This document shows positions 32,033 to 40,833 of a stretch of 59,109 nt of DNA, in pieces; positions within the stretch are counted from its first letter, which is position 1, and every line of letters starts with the position of its first letter. Made by a program: the position numbers and the translations under genes. The DNA lies in the IMG/VR virus record IMGVR_UViG_3300032246_000466, positions 1-59,109 of that record; one strand, given 5' to 3'. A model generated the notes under the pieces. It searched no databases, was not told where the DNA came from, and worked only from the letters and a program-made list of their open reading frames with translations. This DNA is from a virus.

Positions 32033-32185
32033 ATGAACGAAAAAGTGGAACAAAACAATCAAAAACAGCCCGAGAAACCTGGCCCTAAGCCAAATGAACA
32101 CGGGGGTTTTTATTTTTCTTCCGGAATAAAAATAACAGACCCAAACACTAAAGAAGTACTGGTTCACATGCGAGGCGATAATTAA
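32033..32185 (+). CDS. Small 50-residue protein of unknown function
   Basis: An ATG at 32033 opens a 50-codon frame ending TAA at 32183-32185, which overlaps the next start as TAATG. Residues 1-25 are Lys/Gln/Pro/Glu-rich and probably disordered. Residues 26-50 read FYFSSGIKITDPNTKEVL then VHMRGDN. The IKITDPNTKEVLV segment resembles LKIYDPNDGEIFV at the N-terminus of the next protein, so the two may share a small beta motif. The stop/start coupling and that shared motif are my grounds for calling it real; no clear Shine-Dalgarno sequence is visible. Confidence 0.65.
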   Translation: MNEKVEQNNQKQPEKPGPKPNEHGGFYFSSGIKITDPNTKEVLVHMRGDN

Positions 32186-32805
32186 TGTCAGTAATAACAC
32201 TATCATATAAAATAGAAGGGTTTTTGAAAATCTACGATCCCAATGACGGGGAAATATTTGTAGATAAGAAAAATGCTATTAATTACGAAAATATGTCAGA
32301 AGCTATTGCTGACACATTAAGCAGTCGTGGTTTTGGTGAAATCTATGAAATGGCTTTTGGTAACGGCGGGGCCAGCGTATCTGATACCGGAGTTATCACG
32401 TATTTGCCACCAAACGTTACTGGACAGAATGCAGCACTGTATAATCAAACTTACGCTAAAATCGTTGACGATACTAGTGTTTTTAATTTAGATCCTACAC
32501 GTAACAAGATGACTGTTACCCATACAACGGGCAAATATTATACTGATATTTTGGTACAATGTTTGCTAGATTACGGCGAACCAGCAGGTCAAGCAGCATT
32601 TGATAATAGCACACAAACTGATAGTTCTTATATTTTTGACGAATTGGGTTTACTTGCTAATTACGGGTCAGATAGTTCAGGAGCAATTATCACACGACTA
32701 TTAACCCACGTGATTTTTCACCCTGTACAAAAGAGTTTAAATAGGCAAATTCAAATTGATTACACTGTCAGAATTCAAAGTTTGACGAATTTAGTAACAA
32801 TATAA
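32185..32805 (+). CDS. Virion structural protein in the gp8 position (206 aa)
   Basis: The product starts MSVITLSYKIEGFLKIYDPN then GEIFVDKKNAINYENMSEA, and ends LLTHVIFHPVQKSLNRQIQI then DYTVRIQSL. This combination is familiar from aquatic T4-type phages, where it is annotated only as a structural protein next to the giant gene and fibres. It lacks transmembrane segments and catalytic motifs. A wedge or fibre-attachment role is inferred from place. It is not long enough to be a full gp8 (T4 gp8 is 334 residues). Confidence 0.65.
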   Translation: MSVITLSYKIEGFLKIYDPNDGEIFVDKKNAINYENMSEAIADTLSSRGFGEIYEMAFGNGGASVSDTGVITYLPPNVTGQNAALYNQTYAKIVDDTSVFNLDPTRNKMTVTHTTGKYYTDILVQCLLDYGEPAGQAAFDNSTQTDSSYIFDELGLLANYGSDSSGAIITRLLTHVIFHPVQKSLNRQIQIDYTVRIQSLTNLVTI

Positions 32806-32813
32806 GATAAATA
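32806..32813 (+). promoter_or_regulatory. Possible late promoter box GATAAATA
   Basis: GATAAATA lies in a 31-base gap, 23 bases before the fibre gene start. A CGGAG ribosome site follows (32822-32826). Box, spacing and ribosome site together look like a compact late promoter with a short leader. Confidence 0.5.
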
Positions 32814-32836
32814 ACAGATATCGGAGTAATTTTAAA

Positions 32837-34084
32837 ATGGCATATACAATTGTAAAAAGTAATGGTCAAGTACTGACAACCATTGCTGATGGTACTATCA
32901 ACACTAGCAGTACTTCCCTAGCATTACCGGGTAGGAACTATGCTGGGTACGGAGCATACTTAGATACAAACTTTGTACACCAACTAGAAAACTATGCTAA
33001 CGCAAGTCCTCCTGCTAATCCATTAGCAGGTCAGTTGTGGTATAACACTAACTCAAATACAATGTATGTTTGCCCTGCAGATGGAACAAGTTCAGCTAGC
33101 AATTGGTTAGCACTAACTTCAACATCTAGTGGTGGAACAACAACGTTTGGTGCAGTTACAGTTACTGGAAATATTGGTGCAAACAATATGACTATTACTG
33201 GAGCTATTACTGCAAATTCTATCACAGTAACTACTGCAACAGTAACTGCAAATGCTACTATTGCTACTGCAAATATAACAACAGGCAATATTGGAACATT
33301 AAACACTACTACAATAACAACTGGTAGTGCAACAACTGCCGGTACATTTACAGGGACTTGGACATTGAACGGTACAGGGACAGCAAACTCTGTTGCTGGT
33401 ACAGGTCTTTATATTAACTCAGGTAATATCGTAGTCAATAATGCAGGTAATTCGTATGGTATTAAAACTGATAGATATATGTATGCAAATGGTACACCAA
33501 TTAGCTTTGCAGGTACATACAACAATGGTAACGTATATGATTATTTGACTGGTTCAAATGCAGTTTCTCAATTTGCCGGTGTAATTGCTCCTTCTTCTGT
33601 AACAACAGCAAACATCACTACCGGTGGAAACACAGTTGCAGGACAAATTACAGGTAACTGGACATTAACATCTGGTTCTAGATTACTAGCAACATATGCT
33701 GACTTGGCAGAACGCTTTGCAGCAGATGCCTATTATGATGCAGGAACCGTAGTTGAATTGGGCGGAGAACAAGAAATTACTAGTGTAAAATATGAATTAA
33801 GTGAAGATATTTTTGGTGTTATCTCTGACTCTGCTGCTTACTTGATGAATTCAGGTGCAGGTACTGATACTACTCACCCGCCGGTAGCTATGACAGGGCG
33901 TGTTCAAGTAAAAGTCACTGGTATAGTAAAGAAGGGTGACCGTCTAGTTAGTGCAGGCAACGGAATAGCAAGAGCAGCTAAAATAGGTGAAGCAACTGCA
34001 TTTAACGTAATTGGTCGTGCATTAGCTAATAAATTTGATGATAGTATTGGTACTGTGTTAGCAACTGTCACGGTATCAAAATAA
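32837..34084 (+). CDS. Tail-fibre-like protein with conserved C-terminal domain
   Basis: A 415-residue protein in three parts. The N-terminal ~90 residues contain HQLENYANASPPANPLAGQL then WYNTNSNTMYV, a motif recurrent in fibre proteins of aquatic phages. The middle (~100-180) is a Thr/Ala/Asn/Ile-rich beta repeat (NAT..TA..TTGNIG). The C-terminal ~140 residues begin YADLAERFAADAYYDAGTVV and include FGVISDSAAYLMNSG and VAMTGRVQVKVTGIVKKGDR, resembling the trimer-forming or chaperone-like tips of cyanophage fibres. It probably contributes a short fibre to the baseplate or a host-recognition tip. Self-cleavage is possible in related tips but not demonstrable here. Confidence 0.75.
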   Translation: MAYTIVKSNGQVLTTIADGTINTSSTSLALPGRNYAGYGAYLDTNFVHQLENYANASPPANPLAGQLWYNTNSNTMYVCPADGTSSASNWLALTSTSSGGTTTFGAVTVTGNIGANNMTITGAITANSITVTTATVTANATIATANITTGNIGTLNTTTITTGSATTAGTFTGTWTLNGTGTANSVAGTGLYINSGNIVVNNAGNSYGIKTDRYMYANGTPISFAGTYNNGNVYDYLTGSNAVSQFAGVIAPSSVTTANITTGGNTVAGQITGNWTLTSGSRLLATYADLAERFAADAYYDAGTVVELGGEQEITSVKYELSEDIFGVISDSAAYLMNSGAGTDTTHPPVAMTGRVQVKVTGIVKKGDRLVSAGNGIARAAKIGEATAFNVIGRALANKFDDSIGTVLATVTVSK

Positions 34085-34093
34085 GGATTTAAA

Positions 34094-35035
34094 ATGACAT
34101 ACGCACAATATGGACAAATTGCAGCAGCGGATTATAATACTTTAGTAGGTACTAATCCAAACACTACATCAGGTACACTAAACACGGTTTGGTCTACTGG
34201 TGGAACAACTGCTGGATATGGTCAAACTGCAATCGCAACTATAGCTACCGGAGACTCTGTTGCTGCTGCAAACTGGGCAAATCTTGTAAACAAAACTTCA
34301 AATTCAGCTTCTCATCAAGGAACATCAATTACTAGTGTTACTGCTCCGGTAGCAGGTGGAACAGTAACTTACTTGTCTGCAATACCTACTAATTTAACAA
34401 CTATTTACACAAGTAGATTGAATGCAGCTACACAAGGTAGTACTACTGCTAATACTGCAACACGTGGAAGTTCATGGTCAACACAGATTTTGTTTACACA
34501 TACTGTAACATTTGCAAACGGTGATGCTGCTAGGTATTTCTTTAACTCAGGCGGTCAATTAAAAATAACTTGTTCGCAACCTACTGGTACAGCAATTGAT
34601 AACTTATGGAATGCATTGGCAACTGCTGTAGGTACAATTACTATTAGCGCACCATCGTCAGGTACTGCAACTATAGCTAGCACTTCATACACCGGTGTTA
34701 AGAAAGTAGGCGGCAGCGGAACACCTACCGTAAGTACAAATAATGGGTACTATGCACTAACTACTGCAAATGCAAATATATTTTCTCAAACGGCAGCAAC
34801 TGGGCCAAGCGGATACTTAGGTTCATATATTAGCGTTAACGTTAAAAGTAATGGAACCCAAGGTTCTAATGGTGACACAGGTAGTATTATAACAATTTAT
34901 ACACTTTGGGATGAAGTTCCAGATGGTTATTCAGTAGCACTTGGTGCAGCAACAACTGTAACAGCACAAGCACCCGAAACTACTTACTTAGCTAATACTT
35001 GGGGAACAATCTCCGTTACTGGAACTGTAGCATAA
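34094..35035 (+). CDS. Fibre-region structural protein (313 aa)
   Basis: The protein is rich in Thr, Ser, Ala, Asn and Gly, begins MTYAQYGQIAAADYNTLVGT, and has a central FTHTVTFANGDAARYFFNSG segment. This 'ARYFFN(S/A)GG' pattern appears in fibre or decoration proteins of aquatic myoviruses and their relatives. It follows the fibre gene by 9 bases with an AGGA ribosome site over the previous stop. I infer a fibre or host-contact accessory role; no enzymatic motif was seen. Confidence 0.65.
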   Translation: MTYAQYGQIAAADYNTLVGTNPNTTSGTLNTVWSTGGTTAGYGQTAIATIATGDSVAAANWANLVNKTSNSASHQGTSITSVTAPVAGGTVTYLSAIPTNLTTIYTSRLNAATQGSTTANTATRGSSWSTQILFTHTVTFANGDAARYFFNSGGQLKITCSQPTGTAIDNLWNALATAVGTITISAPSSGTATIASTSYTGVKKVGGSGTPTVSTNNGYYALTTANANIFSQTAATGPSGYLGSYISVNVKSNGTQGSNGDTGSIITIYTLWDEVPDGYSVALGAATTVTAQAPETTYLANTWGTISVTGTVA

Positions 35036-35061
35036 TTTTTTTCACATTGTCTTTATATCCA

Positions 35062-35069
35062 TCTAAATA
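35062..35069 (+). promoter_or_regulatory. Degenerate late-promoter-like box TCTAAATA
   Basis: TCTAAATA differs from NATAAATA at one position. It lies in the 49-base gap that separates the structural block from the tailoring island, and a good AGGAG ribosome site follows (35075-35079, 5 bases before the ATG). If real it would drive the whole downstream series. The T-run at 35034-35042 just upstream lacks a hairpin. Confidence 0.3.
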
Positions 35070-35084
35070 CTCATAGGAGTACTC

Positions 35085-35390
35085 ATGGATACAAAGACAC
35101 TAATCACCGAAGCCAAAGCCCGCTTCAATCATAACTCAGCCAAAGCATATCTCAAAGACAAGTACGATAGTAAGTTTATTGTAGCCGATCAGGCTGGACT
35201 TTGGAGAGCCAATTTAGAAACTATTAACTTTTTAAACGCATCTACCGATGAACAGGTAATATTAATTGATACTTTTAATAATCCTGTAAAAATTAATAGA
35301 CCTGATCTGCTTCAGAAACTTAATGATACCTATAAAAATACTATGGAAGAATGGTACAATGAATGGGTTGAACTAGAGAAGAAAAGATGA
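35085..35390 (+). CDS. Conserved small protein of fibre-downstream type (101 aa)
   Basis: A 101-residue protein with ALLKR-like helical ends, including EAKARFNHNSAKAYLKDKYD and a C-terminal MEEWYNEWVELEKKR. I recall similar proteins just downstream of fibre genes in cyanophages, without a known function. A strong AGGAG lies 5 bases before the ATG. The stop overlaps the next start as ATGA, so it opens the translationally linked island. Confidence 0.7.
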   Translation: MDTKTLITEAKARFNHNSAKAYLKDKYDSKFIVADQAGLWRANLETINFLNASTDEQVILIDTFNNPVKINRPDLLQKLNDTYKNTMEEWYNEWVELEKKR

Positions 35391-36193
35391 GCAAAGGGGC
35401 ACTACTTTTTGCATTCAATAGTCCAAAATATAATTACTATGAAATGGCAGTAGCAACTGCTAAACGTATTAATCATTTTTTGAATATACCTGTTACATTA
35501 GTGACAGATAGTGAATCATTACCAGTTAAACAATCATATCAATTTGATAACATTGTTATGGCTCCTGCTGATAAGTCTAACAAAAGAGATTGGGGACTGT
35601 GGTATAACAAGGGTAGATATCGTGCATATCAGTTAAGTCCATATGATGAAACTATATTGTTGGATACAGATTACATGGTTAACTCAAACAAACTACTAAA
35701 GACATTTGAATTGCCTACTGATTTTTGCTGCCATGATACAACTAGTTATTTGATGTACCCAAATGCAGGACAAGAAGCACTAAGCGCAAATGGATTTAAC
35801 ACACTTTGGGCTACTGCTGTAACCTTTAAGAAAACAAAAAGAGTAGAACAAATATTCAATAGTCTAGCAATGATTCAACAGAATTTCCGTCACTATGCAA
35901 ATATACACGGGTTTATCTCGTCTACTTTTCGCAATGATTATGGTTTAACACTAGCAACAAGAATGGTGAATGGACATACTATGCCTAAGGAAGATATTAT
36001 CCCTTGGAATTTGCTGCACATAGGTAATAAAACTACAGTGCATAAAAATTCAAATGATGAATTTAACACAGAATATACTGTAATGTTTGACAACTGGACT
36101 AGGGGTAAGATTCGCAAAGAGTATATCACTATCAAAGATACAGATTTTCATGTTATGATAAAAGAAAACTTTATGGAGCTAATAAGTGAATAA
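35387..36193 (+). CDS. Glycosyltransferase-like protein with DTD motif (GT-A type)
   Basis: This 268-residue protein opens with a beta-strand and sugar-nucleotide-like region (GALLFAFNSPKYNYYEMAVA) and has ETILLDTDYMVNSN near residue 90. The hydrophobic-hydrophobic-D-x-D placing is that of the metal/nucleotide-sugar site in GT-A glycosyltransferases of the GT8 kind. Start overlaps the previous stop (ATGA) and its own end overlaps the next gene by 8 bases. The likely activity is transfer of a sugar to a glycan or protein; donor and acceptor cannot be read. Confidence 0.65.
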   Translation: MSKGALLFAFNSPKYNYYEMAVATAKRINHFLNIPVTLVTDSESLPVKQSYQFDNIVMAPADKSNKRDWGLWYNKGRYRAYQLSPYDETILLDTDYMVNSNKLLKTFELPTDFCCHDTTSYLMYPNAGQEALSANGFNTLWATAVTFKKTKRVEQIFNSLAMIQQNFRHYANIHGFISSTFRNDYGLTLATRMVNGHTMPKEDIIPWNLLHIGNKTTVHKNSNDEFNTEYTVMFDNWTRGKIRKEYITIKDTDFHVMIKENFMELISE

Positions 36194-36926
36194 AGGTTTT
36201 GTAATAATGGCTCAGGATACTGAGACAACAAGTTATACTAACTGTGCTAAAACATTACGTAATAGCATAGTAAAAGTAATGCCCGACGCTAATGTAACTA
36301 TCATCACGACTGATATGCTACCTCACGGTAATCTGAGTGGCTTTGCAAATGATTGGCAAGTATATGAAGCAAGCCCATACGACTATACAATCAAACTAGA
36401 AGCTGACATGTATATTCCACGTAATATAGATCATTGGTGGGATGTACTCAAGGACAGAGATTTAGTTGTATCAAATACTATCAGGAACTTTAAACAAGAG
36501 ATATCTGACATAAGATTCTATCGTAGATTTGTTGATGACAACAAATTACCAGACGTTTACAATGCTATAACTTATTTTAAGAAATCTGATACAGCACAAG
36601 CCTTTTTTAATATAGTTAAAGATATCTTTGAAAATTGGGAAGAATACAAAAAAATATTAAAATGTAATCCACAAGAACCAGCTTCTACTGACTGGGTATA
36701 CTCTATTGCATGTCATATTATGGGTGTGGAAAAGACTATTTTACCCTCATTTACAGAGATGAGTATAGTGCATATGAAACAACATATAAATATGATTCCA
36801 ACGGAAGATTGGACAGACTCGTTGATATACGAATGCTTGCCTGATCAAATTAGAATTCAGACGATACCCCAGCAGTACCCTTTTCACTATCATGTGAAAT
36901 CCTTTTGTGATAAAATTAAAGTATGA
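36186..36926 (+). CDS. Glycosyltransferase-like protein with EAD motif
   Basis: A GTG start inside the previous gene gives MNKGFVIMAQDTETTSYTNC, a strand-turn-helix opening like a GT-A fold. Near residue 74 TIKLEADMYIPRNIDHWWDV replaces the DxD with E-A-D in the same hydrophobic context. Total length is 246. GTG is preferred because the next ATG would remove part of the first strand. It is paralogous in plan, though weakly in sequence, to the preceding gene, and it may use a related donor. Ends with an ATGA overlap. Confidence 0.55.
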   Translation: MNKGFVIMAQDTETTSYTNCAKTLRNSIVKVMPDANVTIITTDMLPHGNLSGFANDWQVYEASPYDYTIKLEADMYIPRNIDHWWDVLKDRDLVVSNTIRNFKQEISDIRFYRRFVDDNKLPDVYNAITYFKKSDTAQAFFNIVKDIFENWEEYKKILKCNPQEPASTDWVYSIACHIMGVEKTILPSFTEMSIVHMKQHINMIPTEDWTDSLIYECLPDQIRIQTIPQQYPFHYHVKSFCDKIKV

Positions 36927-37273
36927 ATAATTCCGAAGAAGATTACATTATTCTATGGGAAGCGCCCAAACTAGAACCACCTGAGTTAAGACTCTATTAC
37001 AACAGTGAAGGTAAGGTCATTTGTTACTGCGGGGACAAATCCGTAGAAGGTGATAATTACATTGTAATTGATTCACATACATTCTCTGAGGGTCGCCCTG
37101 ATGTCAGGGTAATCGATGGAAAAATTTCATCCATGTCTCCTAATGCAATTGTAGAAAAGTTGATGCCAGATAATGTTGAAGGTGTATGTTGTCATCCAGA
37201 TGATATTAGCATCATAGTTTCTGAAACAGAAGAACACACAAAATGGAAAATAAATCTATATGAACTCAAATAA
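36923..37273 (+). CDS. Hypothetical 116-aa protein in the glycosyltransferase series
   Basis: The product begins MNNSEEDYIILWEAPKLEPP and has a beta-rich middle (LRLYYNSEGKVICYCGDKS, then YIVIDSHTFSEGRPDVRVI). I recall similar small proteins among cyanophage late genes but no function. Four Cys residues are scattered (CYC and CC pairs), and a metal site is possible but unproved. It joins both neighbours by overlaps of 4 and 14 bases. Confidence 0.65.
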   Translation: MNNSEEDYIILWEAPKLEPPELRLYYNSEGKVICYCGDKSVEGDNYIVIDSHTFSEGRPDVRVIDGKISSMSPNAIVEKLMPDNVEGVCCHPDDISIIVSETEEHTKWKINLYELK

Positions 37274-38213
37274 CATCATTGATGTAGCAGACTTAGATTG
37301 TATCTATTTAAGTTATGATGAGCCACAGAAAGAAGAATTTTGGCTTAAGATAAAGAACATGATACCTTGGGCTAAACGTGTAGACAGCATTAAAGGTAGT
37401 GATGCTGCTCACAAAGCAGCAGGTCTAGCTAGTGACACAGAACGATTCATTCTAATCGACGGTGACAACATGCCAGAAGAAAGTTTCTTCAACATGCAAT
37501 TAGACTTCAACGGTAAAGAACCCAAATTCAAGATAGCACAGTTTCGTTGGAAAGCGATTAACTCTATTAACGGATTACGTTATGGTAATGGCGGTATGAG
37601 CAGTTGGACAAAGACATATGTTGCTAACATGCAAACCCATGAGAATCAAAAAGACGGCGATGTTGCACGTATTGCTGATTTCTGTATGGATGGCAAAGAT
37701 AATTTATACTGGGCAATGCATGATTGTTATTCTACTACTTATCCTAATTATACTCCGTTTCAAGCGTGGCGTGCTGGATTCCGTGAAGGAGTAAAAATGG
37801 TTCTTGATAAAGGTGCAAGACCTGATATCAATACATTTAAAGAAACCGTTGCTAGTCGCAACTTAAACAACTTAACTATATGGCACAATGTTGGTAGTGA
37901 TGTTGAGAATGGCATTTGGGCTATATATGGCGCACGACTTGGTACATATATGACTATGTTAACTGAGTGGGAACATACCAATGTGCAATGGTTTGATAAC
38001 TATATTACATTGTGGGAAGAACAAGAATATAGAGATCCAGAACGTGAATCTACACTATTGGGTGCAGCATTGAGTGACAAACTTGGGTTACCTATGTGTA
38101 GACTAGGCAAAGAACAAAGCAAATTCTTTAAGCGACATTACAACGCAGACAAACACAATTTAGGTCCACTTGTTACAGAGATGGATGTTATACGTAAAAT
38201 CGAAGGATGGTAA
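37260..38213 (+). CDS. Glycosyltransferase-like protein with DGDN motif
   Basis: In this 317-residue protein, an N-terminal Rossmann-like pattern (DLDCIYLSYDEPQKEEFW, then WAKRVDSIKGSDAAHKAAG) leads to RFILIDGDNMPEESFF near residue 65. That arrangement resembles a nucleotide-sugar-binding D-x-D at the end of a strand. The rest is unique, with conserved-looking Trp residues. The N-terminal plan ('YLSYDEP ... RV..IKG ... F...DGDN') is seen in phage proteins annotated as predicted glycosyltransferases. Start overlaps the previous gene by 14 bases; stop overlaps the next ATG (TAATG). Confidence 0.6.
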   Translation: MNSNNIIDVADLDCIYLSYDEPQKEEFWLKIKNMIPWAKRVDSIKGSDAAHKAAGLASDTERFILIDGDNMPEESFFNMQLDFNGKEPKFKIAQFRWKAINSINGLRYGNGGMSSWTKTYVANMQTHENQKDGDVARIADFCMDGKDNLYWAMHDCYSTTYPNYTPFQAWRAGFREGVKMVLDKGARPDINTFKETVASRNLNNLTIWHNVGSDVENGIWAIYGARLGTYMTMLTEWEHTNVQWFDNYITLWEEQEYRDPERESTLLGAALSDKLGLPMCRLGKEQSKFFKRHYNADKHNLGPLVTEMDVIRKIEGW

Positions 38214-39607
38214 TGAGTAGTGAACACCAAAGAATTCAAGACATTAAGATAAAGGTTGAGGGTGAAGTAGGGCCTACCTTTTGTCTTGCAAAATGGCATC
38301 ACGTAACAATGTACTTACAAACAGGTGAGACACACAGTTGTTATCACCCTAAACCGCACAAGATACCGTTAGCTGAATTGAAGGATAACCCTTCTGCATT
38401 GCATAATACACAAGAGAAAAAAGAAGAACGCAAATTAATGCTTGCTGGAGGTAAGCCAACAGGTTGTCAATATTGTTGGAACATTGAAGCAATGGGTCCA
38501 GACTATATCAGCGACCGTCATATTCGCAATGCTAGTATCTTTACAGAAGAACGTTATGAACAAACAGTTAACGGTCCATGGGATCAAAACATTAACCCAG
38601 AATACTTAGAGATTAACTTTGGCAACGAATGTAACTTCAAGTGTGGTTACTGTCATCCAAAATACAGTACAAGTTTCTATAATGAAATCAAGGTCAATGG
38701 TCCTGTAACTACAGTTAAGAATCATCGTTGTGATGTTGACTGGATGAAATTATATCAACGTGAAGAAGATAATCCTTACGTAGATGCATTTTGGAAATGG
38801 TGGCCTGAATTACGCAAAACATTAAACATCATGCGTGTGACAGGAGGCGAGCCTACTATGCACACAAGCACATGGAAATTATTGAAAGAGATTGACAATG
38901 ACCCTATGCCCTGGCTAGAGTTAAATATTAACAGCAACTTAGGTACTAAGACAGGATTAGTTGAAAAGTTAAGCGACAGTGTTAAACAGTTATGCGATGA
39001 TGGTAAAATTCGTGCGTTTAAATTGTTTACTAGTTTAGATACATGGGGGCCCAAAGCTGAATATATTCGCACTGGGTTAGATTTAGAGTTATGGGAAAAG
39101 AACTTTCACACTTATCTTACTAGAACTAACAGCCCAATCACGTTTATGATTACGTTTAACATCTTTAGTGTAACTACCTTTAAAGAGTATTTGGCTAAAT
39201 TTTTAGAATGGCGTGAACAGTATGGTTGGTATGATGATATTAAAAGTCATCGTGTGCGTTTTGATACTCCATACTTACGTGACCCAATACAGTATGATAT
39301 GAATATTCTTCCTAAAGAAGAATTTATGCCCTACATGCACGAAGCATTAGAGTTTATGTTAGCTAACGTAGATGATAATGCAAGTAATAAATTTACTACA
39401 GTTGAGTATGAGAAGTTCAAGCGTGTAGTAGATTATATGGCCGAAACTGTTTATCCCGATGATAAATTAATAGAAGGCCGAAGAGATTTCTACAATTGGT
39501 TCAATGAATTGGATGAGCGTAGAGATACCGATATGTTAGCTATTTTCCCAGAATATATGGGATTCTATAGATTGTGTCAAGAAATTAATCAATTAAACCC
39601 ACTATGA
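38213..39607 (+). CDS. Radical SAM protein with N-terminal Cys-rich (twitch-like) region, copy 1
   Basis: This 464-residue protein has the radical SAM signature C140-x3-C144-x2-C147 in FGNECNFKCGYCHPKYS, which binds the 4Fe-4S cluster that cleaves S-adenosylmethionine. VTGGEPTMHT supplies the GGEP motif. N-terminal C24, C43 and C85-x2-C88 are placed where the N-twitch radical SAM family carries a second cluster. Compared with the next three paralogues it is longer and more diverged: its FCLAKWHHVTMY and HSCYHP replace FCxxPWVH and PCC. ATG at 38213 (TAATG) is chosen over 38207. The substrate is unknown; peptide, sugar or small-molecule modification are all possible. Confidence 0.8.
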   Translation: MSSEHQRIQDIKIKVEGEVGPTFCLAKWHHVTMYLQTGETHSCYHPKPHKIPLAELKDNPSALHNTQEKKEERKLMLAGGKPTGCQYCWNIEAMGPDYISDRHIRNASIFTEERYEQTVNGPWDQNINPEYLEINFGNECNFKCGYCHPKYSTSFYNEIKVNGPVTTVKNHRCDVDWMKLYQREEDNPYVDAFWKWWPELRKTLNIMRVTGGEPTMHTSTWKLLKEIDNDPMPWLELNINSNLGTKTGLVEKLSDSVKQLCDDGKIRAFKLFTSLDTWGPKAEYIRTGLDLELWEKNFHTYLTRTNSPITFMITFNIFSVTTFKEYLAKFLEWREQYGWYDDIKSHRVRFDTPYLRDPIQYDMNILPKEEFMPYMHEALEFMLANVDDNASNKFTTVEYEKFKRVVDYMAETVYPDDKLIEGRRDFYNWFNELDERRDTDMLAIFPEYMGFYRLCQEINQLNPL

Positions 39608-40833
39608 ATAAAGAATATCATTTAAAAGAAAGTAAAACATTTTGCATGGTCCCATGGGTCCATTTGCATACTACACCAACGGGTGTTGCTGCACCTTGTT
39701 GCATCTCAGAATCTGCTTCTACAGTCAATGGCGTGGGCAATACTAAAACTCAATCATTTCTAGAACTTGTAAATAGTAAAAAAATGAAACAGTTACGAGT
39801 GGATATGCTTAATGAAGTTAGTAATTCTGAATGCACTAAGTGCTATGAACAAGAAAAAGTAAATATTAAAACTTTTCGGCAAGATTCTAATAGAAAATTT
39901 ACACATTATTACGATGAAGCACTAGCTAATACAACCGATGAAGGTGAAGTGACTCAATTCAAAATGAAATACTTTGATATTCGTTTCAGTAACATTTGTA
40001 ATTTTAAATGCAGATCGTGCGGATCAGACTTCAGTACACAATGGGAACAGGAAGATATAAAAAATAAAGTATCTTATGCTAGAATTATTCCTAAAAATGA
40101 TAATCCAAAATTTTTGCAGGAAGTATTAGATCAAATAGAATTTATGGATACCGCATATTTTGCAGGTGGTGAGCCGTTGATTACTGAGGAACATTATATC
40201 TTATTAGAAGAAATGATTAAACAAAACCGCACTGATATTCAATTAAGATATAATACTAACCTTAGTAATTTAAAATTTAAAGATAAAGATTTGCTCAGTT
40301 TATGGAAACATTTTAAACATAGAATTCAAATATCAGCTAGCGTGGATCATTACGGTGAACGTGCAGAATATATTAGACACGGGACTGATTGGACAAAAGT
40401 AGAAGAAAACTTTACTCAAGTAAAGAAAACTCCATATGTAAATTTAACCATGAATACTGTGTTGAGCGTGTTTAATCTATTAACTATATACGAATTTTAC
40501 CAATATTTGATAGATAAACAGTTGTTTACTCCAGCCGACGATATATATTCTTTACATAACATGTCTCACCCATTACATATTTCTTACCATATTTTACCAA
40601 ACGAATATAAATTAAAGGGCAAAGAGAGTTTAGAAAAAACTGTTAAACTATTAACAGATAATAGTTTTAAAACTATTCAAATAAATCAAATCAAACAAGC
40701 ATTGGCTTGTTTGACTTCACAAAATATTTGGGAAGAACAAAAAGATAAATTTAAAAGTGAAATTCACCGATTAGATAAAATACGCGGGGAAGATTTCTGC
40801 AAGACTTTTCCAGAACTAGCAGGATTACTATGA
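39604..40833 (+). CDS. N-twitch-like radical SAM protein, copy 2
   Basis: In this 409-residue protein, FCMVPWVHLHTTPTGVAAPC gives C14, C32 and C33; C77-x2-C80 completes the N-terminal Cys set. The radical SAM motif is C132-x3-C136-x2-C139 in FSNICNFKCRSCGSDFSTQW, with AYFAGGEPLIT for SAM binding. A C-terminal RGEDFCKTFPEL closes the protein, and the next paralogue has the same RGE..KTFPEL ending. It is joined at both ends by ATGA overlaps. Very close to the next gene in layout, so the pair arose by duplication; divergence at DNA level is substantial. Confidence 0.85.
   Translation: MNKEYHLKESKTFCMVPWVHLHTTPTGVAAPCCISESASTVNGVGNTKTQSFLELVNSKKMKQLRVDMLNEVSNSECTKCYEQEKVNIKTFRQDSNRKFTHYYDEALANTTDEGEVTQFKMKYFDIRFSNICNFKCRSCGSDFSTQWEQEDIKNKVSYARIIPKNDNPKFLQEVLDQIEFMDTAYFAGGEPLITEEHYILLEEMIKQNRTDIQLRYNTNLSNLKFKDKDLLSLWKHFKHRIQISASVDHYGERAEYIRHGTDWTKVEENFTQVKKTPYVNLTMNTVLSVFNLLTIYEFYQYLIDKQLFTPADDIYSLHNMSHPLHISYHILPNEYKLKGKESLEKTVKLLTDNSFKTIQINQIKQALACLTSQNIWEEQKDKFKSEIHRLDKIRGEDFCKTFPELAGLL

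Noticed and set aside
35030-35045. Rho-independent terminator at the T-run after the fibre gene
   Set aside because: No stable inverted repeat precedes the run of Ts.
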